From a virus: DNA of 64,000 nucleotides. Positions 7,347 through 15,779 of the stretch are shown here, piece after piece. The stretch covers positions 186,001 to 250,000 of the IMG/VR virus record IMGVR_UViG_3300028654_000001. One strand, given 5' to 3'. Each line of letters opens with the position of its first letter. Within the stretch, counting starts at the first letter, position 1. The notes beneath the pieces were generated by a model. It did not search any database and was not told the DNA's origin. It saw only the letters and a list, made by a program, of their open reading frames with translations. The position numbers were made by a program, and so were the translations under genes.

Positions 7347-7889
7347 ATGTCCTACAACCGAGTCTACCTAGCAGGCCCGGACGTATTCTTCCCAGATGCG
7401 GCCGAACGAGCAGCCAGGTTGAAAGAAATGTGCAGCAAACGAGGCTTGGTTGGTGTGTTCCCCTTGGATTCTGGGGTTAAGTTGCTCCAACCCGTTGAGC
7501 GAGAAGATAATGGTTACATCATTGCTTTTGAAAACATTAAGCTTATCGAAAGCTGCTGGGCTGTTCTCGCTAACATGTCCCCATTTCGTGGTCCCTCAAT
7601 GGATGTTGGGACAGCCTTTGAAATGGGTTACGGTCGAGCTCTTCGCATGAATGTGGTTGGTTACACTGATTCGAAAACTGAGTATAAAACTCGAGTCAAA
7701 GAAGACGGCCTACTCATTGAAAACTTTGGAATGATCGACAACTTGATGGTTCACTCGGCGGTCGCTGGGGACATCTTCGAGAATGTCGAGGACGCTATTG
7801 AGTATCTGGGTCATCTATTCAATGATGGTGAACCCACACAACCCATCGACAGACATAGCTATGCTTTCCTGCTAGAGACTGATACCTAA
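7347..7889 (+). CDS. nucleoside 2-deoxyribosyltransferase
   Basis: Family enzymes exchange or hydrolyse the base of deoxynucleosides. 180 residues from ATG 7347: RVYLAGPDVFFPDA at the N-terminus is the hallmark substrate loop; ENIKLIESCWAVLANMSPFRGPSMDVGTAFEMGYG carries the conserved Asp and the GTAFEMGY helix with its expected Glu. One of three deoxyribosyltransferase-like proteins here (also 33791 and 62246). It could serve base salvage or hypermodified nucleotide production. Confidence 0.88.
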   Translation: MSYNRVYLAGPDVFFPDAAERAARLKEMCSKRGLVGVFPLDSGVKLLQPVEREDNGYIIAFENIKLIESCWAVLANMSPFRGPSMDVGTAFEMGYGRALRMNVVGYTDSKTEYKTRVKEDGLLIENFGMIDNLMVHSAVAGDIFENVEDAIEYLGHLFNDGEPTQPIDRHSYAFLLETDT

Positions 7890-7910
7890 CTTATAGCCAG
7901 GTAAGAGGGT

Positions 7911-8645
7911 ATGTCTTCAGATCTCGAACTAGTAGAGCGAGTCAAGCGACGCTTCTTGGCTCATCAAGATCGCGCTAGTCGACGTCTAATTCCATTCGAT
8001 ATACTCAAAGTAAGCGAGTTAGCCAGAGAGATTACAGAAGAAGCTCTTGACTACTTGGAGCATCGTATCGACCCTGGTTCAACTCTAGGTTCAAGTGTAC
8101 GACCTAATGCCATTTGTGCATCTAAAATCATCAACCTGAAGACTGTCAAAGGGGATGACGTTGACTTCCTAGTTCAGGTTAGAGTTGGAAAGACCGCTCA
8201 TGGCGATAAAGCTACTCACGGGTACTATGATCATAGAGACAACACCATCGTAATTTACCTATCACCTTGGTTGAACTCAGACGATCTAAATGAGACTCGT
8301 AAGTACGATATTGTGAATGAGAACAAGAGTGTACTCATTCATGAAGTGACCCATGCCCTCGATGTCATTGACAACTACAAAAAGGAAGAGGGCACTGCTT
8401 ATTACAACAACCCTCATGAGATACGAGCATTCACCAGACAGATTGTTGATGAAGCTAGTAGGGTGTTGAAGGGTCTTCGCCTCACCTCACGAGCACTGAA
8501 GAGGCCTATGCCTCAAGGGTCTAAACTAGTAGAAGCGCTACTTGATGGATCAAAGACGTGGCGTGAGATTAAGAATAACTTGAACGACGCTAGCAACAAG
8601 TACATTCGTCAAGTGCTCGTCAATGAACTAGACCTCGTGGTGTAA
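7911..8645 (+). CDS. putative zinc metallopeptidase
   Basis: 244 residues. HEVTH at about 143-147 in VLIHEVTHALDVID is a zincin HExxH site; a later Glu in NNPHEIRAF (about 170) could be the third ligand, giving a gluzincin-like arrangement. The N-terminus DLELVERVKRRFLAH matches the LxxRVxxRF start seen at 18058 and 63558. Substrate unknown. No signal peptide, so cytoplasmic. Followed 9 nt later by the HD gene. Confidence 0.7.
   Translation: MSSDLELVERVKRRFLAHQDRASRRLIPFDILKVSELAREITEEALDYLEHRIDPGSTLGSSVRPNAICASKIINLKTVKGDDVDFLVQVRVGKTAHGDKATHGYYDHRDNTIVIYLSPWLNSDDLNETRKYDIVNENKSVLIHEVTHALDVIDNYKKEEGTAYYNNPHEIRAFTRQIVDEASRVLKGLRLTSRALKRPMPQGSKLVEALLDGSKTWREIKNNLNDASNKYIRQVLVNELDLVV
8639..8644 (+). 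promoter_or_regulatory. GGTGTA element overlapping a stop codon
   Basis: Plus strand, 9 nt before the ATG at 8654; its last bases form part of the TAA of the previous gene. Confidence 0.4.
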
Positions 8646-8653
8646 CCATAAGG

Positions 8654-9286
8654 ATGACGAGATACGGTGACTGGTCTCAGACCCTGACGGGTCGTCGATT
8701 CTATGTGTTTGACCCTCACCCGGATGACATCTTCATTGAGGACATTGCAGGATCAAGCTCTAAGATATGTCGTTTTAACGGTCACTCAACAGTTTTCTAC
8801 TCTGTGGCTCAGCATTGCGTTGTTGGTAGTTATATTATCGAAGAACGAACCAAGAACTTGCTGCTAGCCTTTGGGTTCTTGCTCCATGACTCAGGGGAGC
8901 CTTACGTTGGAGACATGACCCGACCTCTGAAGCTGATGCCAGAGATGGAAGCTTACCGGAATGCCGAACACAATATCAACCAAGTCCTAGCAAAGAAGTT
9001 CAAGGTTGATCTAACAGATCCTATCATCAAAGAAGTAGATGATGAGATGCTTGCCACTGAGCGAAAATACTTCATGGTTCCACTTGAAGGGTGGCACCTA
9101 AGGCGAGAACCACTGGACATCAAACTCAAACCGTGGACTTGGCAGAAATCTCAACGAGAGTACCTCAATCGATACTACGAGCTGTGTCTCCGATTGGATG
9201 GGTTCCCCAAGGTGGCCACCACCATTCTCAAGCACACTAAGTTGCTTAAGCTGTCAAACATAGCCTTCTCGTCAAGGAGTGGTTGA
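8654..9286 (+). CDS. HD-domain 5'-deoxynucleotidase (YfbR-like)
   Basis: 210 residues. FNGHSTVFYSVAQHCVV (about 41-57) and LLHDSGEPYVGDMTRPLK (HD about residues 77-78), plus a later Asp in EVDDEM, give the H...HD...D metal site of HD phosphohydrolases. This phage branch covers YfbR-type dNMP phosphatases and also DatZ-type dATP hydrolases, which I cannot separate by eye. It would act on cytoplasmic dNMP/dNTP pools. Confidence 0.85.
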   Translation: MTRYGDWSQTLTGRRFYVFDPHPDDIFIEDIAGSSSKICRFNGHSTVFYSVAQHCVVGSYIIEERTKNLLLAFGFLLHDSGEPYVGDMTRPLKLMPEMEAYRNAEHNINQVLAKKFKVDLTDPIIKEVDDEMLATERKYFMVPLEGWHLRREPLDIKLKPWTWQKSQREYLNRYYELCLRLDGFPKVATTILKHTKLLKLSNIAFSSRSG

Positions 9287-9516
9287 TGTCAAAAGCTTCT
9301 CGTAACAAGAAAGTTGCGTCTGTAAAGACGGTAGGCACTAACGATGTGGGGCTGAAGAAGATTAGTCAGATTGAGTTCCCACAGGCGTGGTTGGAAGCTC
9401 GAGACCGTGATCCTAGTCTACCAGAGACACCCCCGGATGGGATACCAGAGGAGGCCAAGCGGGTCATAACCATTCTTGTTCGCCAAGTGCTCAAACTGGA
9501 ATACGAATGGTCATAG
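9286..9516 (+). CDS. small hypothetical protein
   Basis: 76 residues. The ATG at 9286 overlaps the TGA of the HD gene (TGATG), suggesting coupled translation. Basic N-terminus, then a helical C-terminus EAKRVITILVRQVLKLEYEWS. No family recognised. Convergent with the receiver gene, overlapping by 6 nt. Confidence 0.65.
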   Translation: MSKASRNKKVASVKTVGTNDVGLKKISQIEFPQAWLEARDRDPSLPETPPDGIPEEAKRVITILVRQVLKLEYEWS

Positions 9517-9858
9517 GGGGCTCTTGAGAACTCTCATAATCAAGGATTCAAGGTCTTTGATATGGAACGGCTTTTCTAGTATGAATGGAAAACCCTTTTT
9601 CCCTGCCCAACCTGTTGTCAGAATAAATAGGTTCGTCAACTCAGGGTGATTCGTCTTGATCCAATCATAGAGGGAATCTGCATTCCCATCTGGCAGGCTG
9701 TAATCAGAGATAACTAAGTCGAAAGACTCCGTACTCAGCACTGTCTTAGTTTCAAGCAAGGAGCCAGTACTTCGCACTTCAAAACCATCCGCAGATAGGA
9801 TGGTTGTGAATAACCTCCGAACAACCGGCTCATCTTCGACTAAAAGTATGCGGGTCAC
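9511..9858 (-). CDS. stand-alone CheY-like response regulator receiver
   Basis: 115 residues from GTG 9858, one receiver domain only. Visible: LLVEDEP acidic pair (E8, D9), phospho-acceptor D52 in LVISDYSLPDG, Thr in FILTTGW, and Lys in EKPFH. All residues for phosphotransfer are present. There is no output domain, so it may tap host two-component signalling. A frameshifted paralogue lies at 10056-10399; stand-alone receivers are unusual in phages. Confidence 0.85.
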   Translation of the reverse strand: MTRILLVEDEPVVRRLFTTILSADGFEVRSTGSLLETKTVLSTESFDLVISDYSLPDGNADSLYDWIKTNHPELTNLFILTTGWAGKKGFPFILEKPFHIKDLESLIMRVLKSPL

Positions 9859-9944
9859 TCTCTCATATTTTAGAAGTTGTTTAAGGTGGTTAATGTTACA
9901 CTAGGCCACCAATTCATCAGTGTATTCATAACGGTAGGTTAATC

Positions 9945-10064
9945 GTGGAAGTTCCTGAGAAAGTAGTTTCAATTTGCAGAAGACTCGTACGAGCTGGCCA
10001 TCAAGGTTGGCTTGTAGGGGGTGCAGTGCGTGACTCCATCATGGGGGGGCCAAATCTACGATAG
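9945..10064 (+). pseudogene. 39-codon fragment of CCA-adding enzyme gene
   Basis: From GTG 9945 the frame reads MEVPEKVVSICRRL, then GWLVGGAVRDSIMGG, matching the start of the intact enzyme at 11441 (MKVPEKVHLICSTL, AWVVGGAVRDSLLG), then stops at 10062-10064. Homology ends in the G-run at 10042-10049. It lies between the two receiver copies, so it looks like the junction of an old duplication. Confidence 0.8.
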
Positions 10065-10399
10065 ATGACCCCTCATTGCCAACTTGATGATTTCAATGAG
10101 AGCGTCAATATGAAATGGCTTGGCCAAAAAGTAAGGAAATCCCTCGACCTCGGGCCACCCTGAGATTACAATGAACCTTTCCTTCATTGCCGGGTACTTA
10201 CCCAGAATCCACTTGTACAGGTCATCAGCAGATCCAGATCCAAGCCTCAAGTCTGAGACAACTAAGTCAATCAGCTCGTTATCTAGGAGTAGCTTGGCTT
10301 CGTCGAGGGTCGAAGCCGCCTCGACGATGTAGCCCGAAGAAAGGTGCAGAACATCTTTCTCAAAATGGGCTTGTCTTCCACCAATAGAACGTGTTTCAT
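10056..10399 (-). pseudogene. frameshifted CheY-like receiver
   Basis: Starting at ATG 10399, the frame gives MKHVLLVEDKPILRKMFCTF and then runs out of frame to a TAG. The other frame continues SSGYIVEAASTLDEAKLL...LVVSDLRLG...FIVISGW...LAKPFH to 10056. One base appears to be missing near 10335-10343 (TTTCTTCGGG). All receiver residues survive across the two pieces. It is a pseudogene unless frameshifting or a sequencing error is involved. Paralogue of 9511-9858. Confidence 0.75.
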
Positions 10400-10428
10400 A
10401 CTCTTTACTTCAGAGAAAATAGTTATGT

Positions 10429-11403
10429 CTAGGTAGTATCGGTTTGGTAAGACCACTGAAATCCCTTATATACCCTACCACTTTTACATAGTGACCTTAG
10501 GGTCATACCTGAGATACCGCATTTAGTGGTGGCTTCTTTGGAGCTTGAATACAACTCCATAGTATCAAGCCCAACTTTCTGAATCCTACGAACTCTGAAC
10601 TTGGCCATCGGGTAGTGAGCATGAGCATGTCTATTGTTTTCACTCTGAGTCGCCCACTCCAAGTTATCAGCCCTATTGTCTATTTTGTTGAGGTTCTGGT
10701 GGTTCACCGTTAGGTCAAGAGAGGTGAATCCTTCAGGAAGTGGTAAGAATGCTAATGCCACAAGACGATGGACTGAAACCTTGGACCCTGCTAGATCTAC
10801 AGTTAGATATGGGTCACCACTACCGTAGGTTACCCTACCGCCTTTCAATCGGACTCGACCTAGGGATGATACCTCAACAGTTTTGTCATTGAATTGTGTG
10901 TTAGCCCACCTCTCACCGGGTAGCTCTTTAGTAGCGTATGCCCACTTAACTCCATACGCTCCTCGAATCCTACCTTGACACGCTAGCCAGATACGGGAGT
11001 AATCATGCGGGATTGACCTTATTGAGGGCCACTCTTTGATAACCTGACCATTCTGATCAAGCTGTAGGACAGCCCTGGAACTAGTTTTTGATCCTGTTGA
11101 GCGGGCAAGCCTTCTGTGATCTCCAGTAGTTGCCCATTCAAGATTTCCTACTCGATTGTCCTTTGTATTCTGGTTCTTGTGGTGGACGATCATATCCTTT
11201 ATCGGAGAATTCCCTAGAAAAGTAAGTGCAACGAGCCTATGTACATGAATCGTGGTTTTCTTTCCGCCTACTGATAGTACAACACTATGGTACCTACCTG
11301 ATTTAGATCCTCTTAGCACATAACTGTCCGGGTTCCGTACTTGACCAGAATCCGATATCTCATACTTTTGAAAGGGTTCTGGTGCGCTTAGCCACTTTTC
11401 CAT
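10429..11403 (-). CDS. HNH endonuclease with duplicated NUMOD4-HNH unit
   Basis: About 324 residues from ATG 11403; a start at 11442 would overlap the divergent CCA gene. Two tandem units are visible. Each has a NUMOD4-like part (YEISDSGQVR; VEVSSLGRVR), then VHRLVALTFL or VHRLVALAFL, then an HNH core (VHHKNQNTKDNRVGNLEWAT; VNHQNLNKIDNRADNLEWAT). The C-terminal piece IQKVGLDTMELYSSSKEA...GISGMTLRSLCKSGRVYKGF is a DNA-binding NUMOD1-like helix. Family members nick or cut DNA and spread as homing genes; it sits inside the receiver/CCA duplication. Confidence 0.85.
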   Translation of the reverse strand: MEKWLSAPEPFQKYEISDSGQVRNPDSYVLRGSKSGRYHSVVLSVGGKKTTIHVHRLVALTFLGNSPIKDMIVHHKNQNTKDNRVGNLEWATTGDHRRLARSTGSKTSSRAVLQLDQNGQVIKEWPSIRSIPHDYSRIWLACQGRIRGAYGVKWAYATKELPGERWANTQFNDKTVEVSSLGRVRLKGGRVTYGSGDPYLTVDLAGSKVSVHRLVALAFLPLPEGFTSLDLTVNHQNLNKIDNRADNLEWATQSENNRHAHAHYPMAKFRVRRIQKVGLDTMELYSSSKEATTKCGISGMTLRSLCKSGRVYKGFQWSYQTDTT

Positions 11404-11440
11404 TGAATCCCTGCATTGAGTTGGGTACACTGGCCCTGCC

Positions 11441-12793
11441 ATGAAAGTCCCAGAGAAAGTTCATTTAATCTGCAGCACCCTAAAACAAGCAGGCTTTGAA
11501 GCTTGGGTTGTTGGTGGCGCAGTGAGAGACTCGCTCCTAGGTAAGGACGCCCATGACTTCGACTTAACTACTAACGCAAGACCTGAACTGATAAGTGGTT
11601 TATTCAGCCATGTCATTGAGACTGGCATTCAACATGGGACGGTTACTGTGATGTTGGAAGGTGAGGCCTACGAAGTCACCACCTTCCGTGGTGAGGGCGT
11701 CTATTCTGATGGTCGTCGACCTGATGAGATTCAATTCCTTGATCGAATAGACCAAGACTTAGCTAGGCGGGACTTCACTATGAATTCCATCGCCTATGAC
11801 CCAATTGGGAATGTATTTTGTGATCCATTCAACGGACGGTCTGACATTAGAACCAGAACCATCCGAGCTGTTGGGGATCCCGTGGAGAGATTCTCAGAGG
11901 ATGGCCTACGAAGTCTTCGAGCCCTGAGATTTATGGTTACCCTGGGTTTTGAGGTGGATTCTCAGACCTACAAGGCTATCCCCATAACCCTCGGGACCTA
12001 CTCAAAAGTAAGTGCTGAACGAGTTCGGGATGAGTGGTTCAAGATCATGACCGCCCATCTTCCTTCAGAAGCTTTTCGAGCTATGGCTTACACAGGGATG
12101 TTGAATATTACAGTCCCTGAGATGATCCCCATGATCAATTGTACCCAAAACCGGTATCATGGGTTCGATGTCTGGGAGCACAGCCTCGCCACCCTTGATG
12201 CCTGTCCAGAAGAGGACCTAGTCCTTCGGTGGGGTGCATTGTTCCATGATATCGGGAAACCAAGATCCAAAGGGGTCCACCCAGAGCACGGGGACGCTAC
12301 CTTCTACAATCATGAGAATATCGGAGCTGATATGGCTATCGATATTCTATCTAGACTGAAGTTGTCCAATGAAGATCAGGAGAGGATCACTCATCTAATC
12401 CGCCACCACTTCATTCGATACAATTCCGAGTGGTCACCGGCTACCATCCGCCGGTGGGTTCGCCGGGTTGGTCTCGATAATGTAACTAGCTTGTGCACCC
12501 TTGCACGCGCCGACATCTTCGGAAAAGGTCATGCCAAAGTTCAGTTGGAAGAAGATCTCATCAACGAACTGGAATCCAAGATTGCCAACATGAGAGTCAC
12601 CGAGGTGCTGCCCACCTCGACCAAAGTCCTTACGGTCAATGGACACGATGTTATGATCCACTTGGGCATTGGCCCAGGGCCAACTATCGGAAAGGTTCTA
12701 ACAGCCCTTCTCGAGCTCGTGACAGACAATCCAGAGGTCAATACTCGAGAGAACCTGTTGACACTGGCCGAGACAATAGTAGCATCTACTTAG
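11441..12793 (+). CDS. cca: CCA tRNA nucleotidyltransferase with HD domain
   Basis: Adds or repairs the 3' CCA of tRNAs. 450 residues. Class II nucleotidyltransferase head: VVGGAVRDSLLG (24-35), HDFDLTT metal-binding acids, EVTTFR, ARRDFTMNSIAYD and EDGLRSLRALRF. An HD domain follows (VWEHSLAT, LFHDIGKPRSKG, HENIGADM, HHFIRY), as in bacterial enzymes with phosphohydrolase activity. Complete by length. No tRNA gene is visible here, so it may maintain host tRNAs or tRNAs coded elsewhere. A 39-codon copy of its start lies at 9945. Confidence 0.92.
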   Translation: MKVPEKVHLICSTLKQAGFEAWVVGGAVRDSLLGKDAHDFDLTTNARPELISGLFSHVIETGIQHGTVTVMLEGEAYEVTTFRGEGVYSDGRRPDEIQFLDRIDQDLARRDFTMNSIAYDPIGNVFCDPFNGRSDIRTRTIRAVGDPVERFSEDGLRSLRALRFMVTLGFEVDSQTYKAIPITLGTYSKVSAERVRDEWFKIMTAHLPSEAFRAMAYTGMLNITVPEMIPMINCTQNRYHGFDVWEHSLATLDACPEEDLVLRWGALFHDIGKPRSKGVHPEHGDATFYNHENIGADMAIDILSRLKLSNEDQERITHLIRHHFIRYNSEWSPATIRRWVRRVGLDNVTSLCTLARADIFGKGHAKVQLEEDLINELESKIANMRVTEVLPTSTKVLTVNGHDVMIHLGIGPGPTIGKVLTALLELVTDNPEVNTRENLLTLAETIVAST

Positions 12794-12804
12794 GGCTAAA
12801 CTGA

Positions 12805-13557
12805 ATGCTAATTCTCGGAATAATGGCGATTATACTGGTACTAACCATCTGTGTATCCACCGTTGTTTATTTTCTTGGTAAATACCACAAGGCAAAGGAT
12901 GAGGCTGAGAAACAGAGGTTGAGAGCGGTATCCGCTGAGAATTCTGCTCGAGTGGCTGCTGGACAACGACCGATACCTGGGAGTGGGGTTGATGCTAGTG
13001 AATTAGCAGCTAGGTATAGAACACCTTCCCCACCTGAACCCCCTCCAAACAGAACTGAGTCAGGAAGAGTTTCAACCCGACCAAGGACACGGCCAAGATC
13101 TCGTCAAAGTATGGAGTCCTCTTTCACTGATCTATTCAGTAGCATGAGTGAGCAGATGACCCAAGTCTTTACTGGGGTGTCTCAAGCAGTGAGCGTGGTT
13201 AGTGAGCAAGCTACCCTCTCTGTAGCCATAGCTCGGGATGCTCAATCCCTATTGAATCTTGGGTTTGTTCAAGAAAATATTCAACTTGATCAAAGTCGGA
13301 GGTCTAACTTACAACACCTGAGTCTCATTCCTGGAGTATCCTCTCGAACGGTCACTGCACTACAGAGGCTTGAAACTTCGAATCGTATAGCTGAGCACCT
13401 TAACTGGGGGCGACTAGTAATCCAATTCATGCGTATGATTGACTCTGGTGGGATAACCTTCGAGAACGAGAACAAGGCTCCTGAACCAACTACTGCTAAG
13501 GAACCAGAGCCCGAGAAGCTACCTCCAACAAGGTTTGAGCGCGAGGATGTGATATGA
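12805..13557 (+). CDS. membrane-anchored protein with C-terminal TRFER tag
   Basis: 250 residues. One N-terminal membrane helix (about 3-26), then a charged coiled-coil-like stretch, a Pro/Arg-rich linker, and a helical domain (about 105-215) with FTDLFSSMSEQM and SVVSEQATLSVAIARDAQSLL. It ends LPPTRFEREDVI. TGA overlaps the next ATG (ATGA). First gene of a three-gene set, 12805-14824, all with membrane segments. Function unknown. Confidence 0.75.
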   Translation: MLILGIMAIILVLTICVSTVVYFLGKYHKAKDEAEKQRLRAVSAENSARVAAGQRPIPGSGVDASELAARYRTPSPPEPPPNRTESGRVSTRPRTRPRSRQSMESSFTDLFSSMSEQMTQVFTGVSQAVSVVSEQATLSVAIARDAQSLLNLGFVQENIQLDQSRRSNLQHLSLIPGVSSRTVTALQRLETSNRIAEHLNWGRLVIQFMRMIDSGGITFENENKAPEPTTAKEPEPEKLPPTRFEREDVI

Positions 13558-14603
13558 GACCATTGTTTGATGGATGGGCCTTGCTCGCCTTCCTGTTCTG
13601 GATGGGTTTCTGCTGGCTCCTCTGCGTACGAAGATTGTTCTGGGGTTCCTTGGTAAGGAACTTCATCACAAGTGTCTTCTTTGCAATCTCTGGTATTGCA
13701 CTCCTCTTCCTAGCAACTAGGCCTTGGATTAACACGGCCCACATCCCTCATGGAGTCAACTTTCCGCCCCCGAAGTACAATAGTGAGATCCTAAATCTTG
13801 TAGGATCAATGTGCCTGACTCTATCCCTCGCCATCAGGGTAGTAATTCAACCGATCCCTACGCCATGCCCAAGAGTCTTGGTTTCGGATGAGAACATATC
13901 TCACCTTAGAGGTACTTGGCACATCATTGATGAGGTCAGGGTTCGAGTGGGGGACATCGTAATCCTTATAAATCAGAATCGAGCTGTAGATAACGGAGCT
14001 TGGGAAGTCAGAAAGCCACCCTGGCGCAGACCTCAATCAAATCAGAAGGGCTACCATTCCTTTGGTTCTTGGTTCATTGCTAATTGTGGTAACAAGTATG
14101 CTCATACTCTATGGGTGGGATCATTATGCCGCAATGACATCATCGGTGAGGGTGAACTCGAGTGGAAGCAACTCGATCTAAACAGCAGAATACGAACTTT
14201 CGTGAGCCTCGAGATACCCTGCAGTATTGGTGAGACCGCCAAGTTCCTTCTTCGAGTAGGAGTACTTCCATACCAGATTCGATGCAATCTCCAAGAAGAA
14301 GCAGTTAGGGACCTTTTGCAAGCAGGACACATATCACCAACCTCAGTAGGTATCCTACTGCACAAGCCTGACCCTAATCGGAACTCTACTGAGTGGGGTC
14401 CTCGAGTCAAAGCGGTGATGAGGTTGCTCATTCACTCGGGTGAGTTTGAATACCCCAAGGAAGCCTACGAGAGTGCAGTAACTAATGGGTTCGAGCACCG
14501 TATGACTGAGACTGAGGTGAGGGCTGACTTCGAGGTTCGAGTTAGGAACGAAACCCCAGAACCTCGAACCCCGACTAGGTTCGAAAGAGATGAAGTGATA
14601 TGA
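13554..14603 (+). CDS. multi-spanning membrane protein with C-terminal TRFER tag
   Basis: 349 residues. Three hydrophobic segments within the first about 105 residues (ALLAFLFWMGFCWLL, FITSVFFAISGIALLFL, LVGSMCLTLSLAI). A soluble domain follows with VGDIVILINQNRAVDNGAWEV, a small beta module. It ends PRTPTRFERDEVI, nearly the same tag as the previous protein but in different codons. ATGA overlaps link it to both neighbours. Confidence 0.75.
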   Translation: MRPLFDGWALLAFLFWMGFCWLLCVRRLFWGSLVRNFITSVFFAISGIALLFLATRPWINTAHIPHGVNFPPPKYNSEILNLVGSMCLTLSLAIRVVIQPIPTPCPRVLVSDENISHLRGTWHIIDEVRVRVGDIVILINQNRAVDNGAWEVRKPPWRRPQSNQKGYHSFGSWFIANCGNKYAHTLWVGSLCRNDIIGEGELEWKQLDLNSRIRTFVSLEIPCSIGETAKFLLRVGVLPYQIRCNLQEEAVRDLLQAGHISPTSVGILLHKPDPNRNSTEWGPRVKAVMRLLIHSGEFEYPKEAYESAVTNGFEHRMTETEVRADFEVRVRNETPEPRTPTRFERDEVI

Positions 14604-14824
14604 GAGCCTCGAAGTCTGTACTTCAGGTTATGTTATTCCTGGTCATACTGCTATTGTTGTACTTGGAATTGCAACATGTTATTTTTAGGATCAACAAAAA
14701 GTCTGTAGCTACCACCACGGTACCGACTCCATCATCTGCCAAGGTAGTACCATGCGCTCCAAGTGCTACTGCTGATGTGAGAACCCAACATGAGGATAAA
14801 ACTAGCCTATCAGAAGATACCTGA
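14600..14824 (+). CDS. small single-pass membrane protein
   Basis: 74 residues: one hydrophobic helix (about 8-28, VLQVMLFLVILLLLYLEL) followed by a polar, Thr/Ser/Ala-rich tail. Start overlaps the previous stop. No TRFER tag. Could partner the two upstream membrane proteins. Holin-like size, but with no adjacent endolysin I do not assign that. Confidence 0.65.
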   Translation: MRASKSVLQVMLFLVILLLLYLELQHVIFRINKKSVATTTVPTPSSAKVVPCAPSATADVRTQHEDKTSLSEDT

Positions 14825-15425
14825 TACCCACAACTGCCCGCTCAAGAAATGCATAGCCTTTGAGAAGTACGATGGTACCAACATCCATTGGGTTGCACAG
14901 CCCGAGTGGGGTTGGGTAGACTACGGTACTCGTCGCGATCGATTCCCCTTCAATAACGGTGGAGATCAGAAGTTTGAGGAGGCTCATCCAGAACTATCTG
15001 GGGTTTCTAGGTTGTGGGACCCAGATAGTAAGCTAGAGCATTATTTGAGGGGTAACTACAGCTCTGCCCAAGAGATTGTGGTGTTCACGGAGTACTTTGG
15101 CCCTAACTCGTTTGCTGGGATGCACAAGCCTGGTGACAAAATGCAGCTGGTCATCTTTGATGTCCAGATTGATGGCAACCTTCTCCAACCGGAAGAGTTT
15201 ATCACTGCCTTCAAGGGCTTCAACATCGCTCAGGTTGTCTTCAAGGGCAAGTACTCAGGACAGTTATTTGTTGATGTCCGTAAGGGCAAGTACGGCGTGA
15301 AAGAGGGTGTAGTCGTCAAAGGTGTAGCCGACGGTAATATCTATATGGCCAAAATCAAGACGAACGAGTATCTTGAACGTCTGAAGAGTAAGTTTGGAGA
15401 TTCCTGGCAAGAATATTGGGAGTAG
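14790..15425 (+). CDS. RNA ligase family protein
   Basis: 211 residues. Nucleotidyltransferase motifs: K26-Y-D-G in FEKYDGTNIHW (motif I, adenylated Lys), YGTRRDRFP, EIVVFTEYFGPNSFAG (motif III region), FDVQIDG, KEGVVVKG (motif IV) and MAKIKT (motif V). Size fits a minimal Rnl2-like ligase. Its probable role is sealing nicked RNA such as cleaved tRNA, alongside the CCA enzyme and the 2H protein at 43783. Overlaps 14600-14824 by 35 nt. Confidence 0.88.
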   Translation: MRIKLAYQKIPDTHNCPLKKCIAFEKYDGTNIHWVAQPEWGWVDYGTRRDRFPFNNGGDQKFEEAHPELSGVSRLWDPDSKLEHYLRGNYSSAQEIVVFTEYFGPNSFAGMHKPGDKMQLVIFDVQIDGNLLQPEEFITAFKGFNIAQVVFKGKYSGQLFVDVRKGKYGVKEGVVVKGVADGNIYMAKIKTNEYLERLKSKFGDSWQEYWE

Positions 15426-15428
15426 GTT

Positions 15429-15779
15429 ATGCCAAAGAAAAGAGCAATTCTGGTTGGAACAGCAGAGCCGTTACCAAACCCACGCCCCCGGAAGAAGGTT
15501 AATCCAACTCCCCCAAGCCCCTTTGCCCCGGTACCTACCCTAGGCCCCTATGGCACCCGGGACAACCGGGAGAAGCTGATGTTATTCCTGCGAGGGTTCA
15601 AGGATGGGGCAGCAGCCACCGCCCACCGGCACCCAACAGAGTTGCCCTACCTAAAAGGGTACGAGGAAGGCTCAAGGGCACGGGCAGGGGCCGTACGAAT
15701 CTTCTGTGACGAGATTGGACACGACCCAATGCAAGACATCCTTCGGTGTAATACCGTGGATGCTACTGAGAATAGATGA
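15429..15779 (+). CDS. hypothetical protein with RMF-like repeats
   Basis: 116 residues. A Pro-rich, basic N-terminal 45 residues is followed by FLRGFKDGAAA and YLKGYEEGSRA, two Gly-aromatic-x-x-Gly helices like those in ribosome modulation factor and related small proteins. Function unknown. Starts 4 nt after the RNA ligase. Confidence 0.65.
   Translation: MPKKRAILVGTAEPLPNPRPRKKVNPTPPSPFAPVPTLGPYGTRDNREKLMLFLRGFKDGAAATAHRHPTELPYLKGYEEGSRARAGAVRIFCDEIGHDPMQDILRCNTVDATENR
15745..15750 (+). promoter_or_regulatory. GGTGTA element inside a coding region
   Basis: Plus strand, 9 nt before the ATG at 15760, inside the 3' end of 15429-15779. Confidence 0.45.

Noticed and set aside
14600-14824. Holin
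   Set aside because: One membrane helix and small size fit, but there is no adjacent endolysin and the gene is overlapped by an RNA ligase gene.
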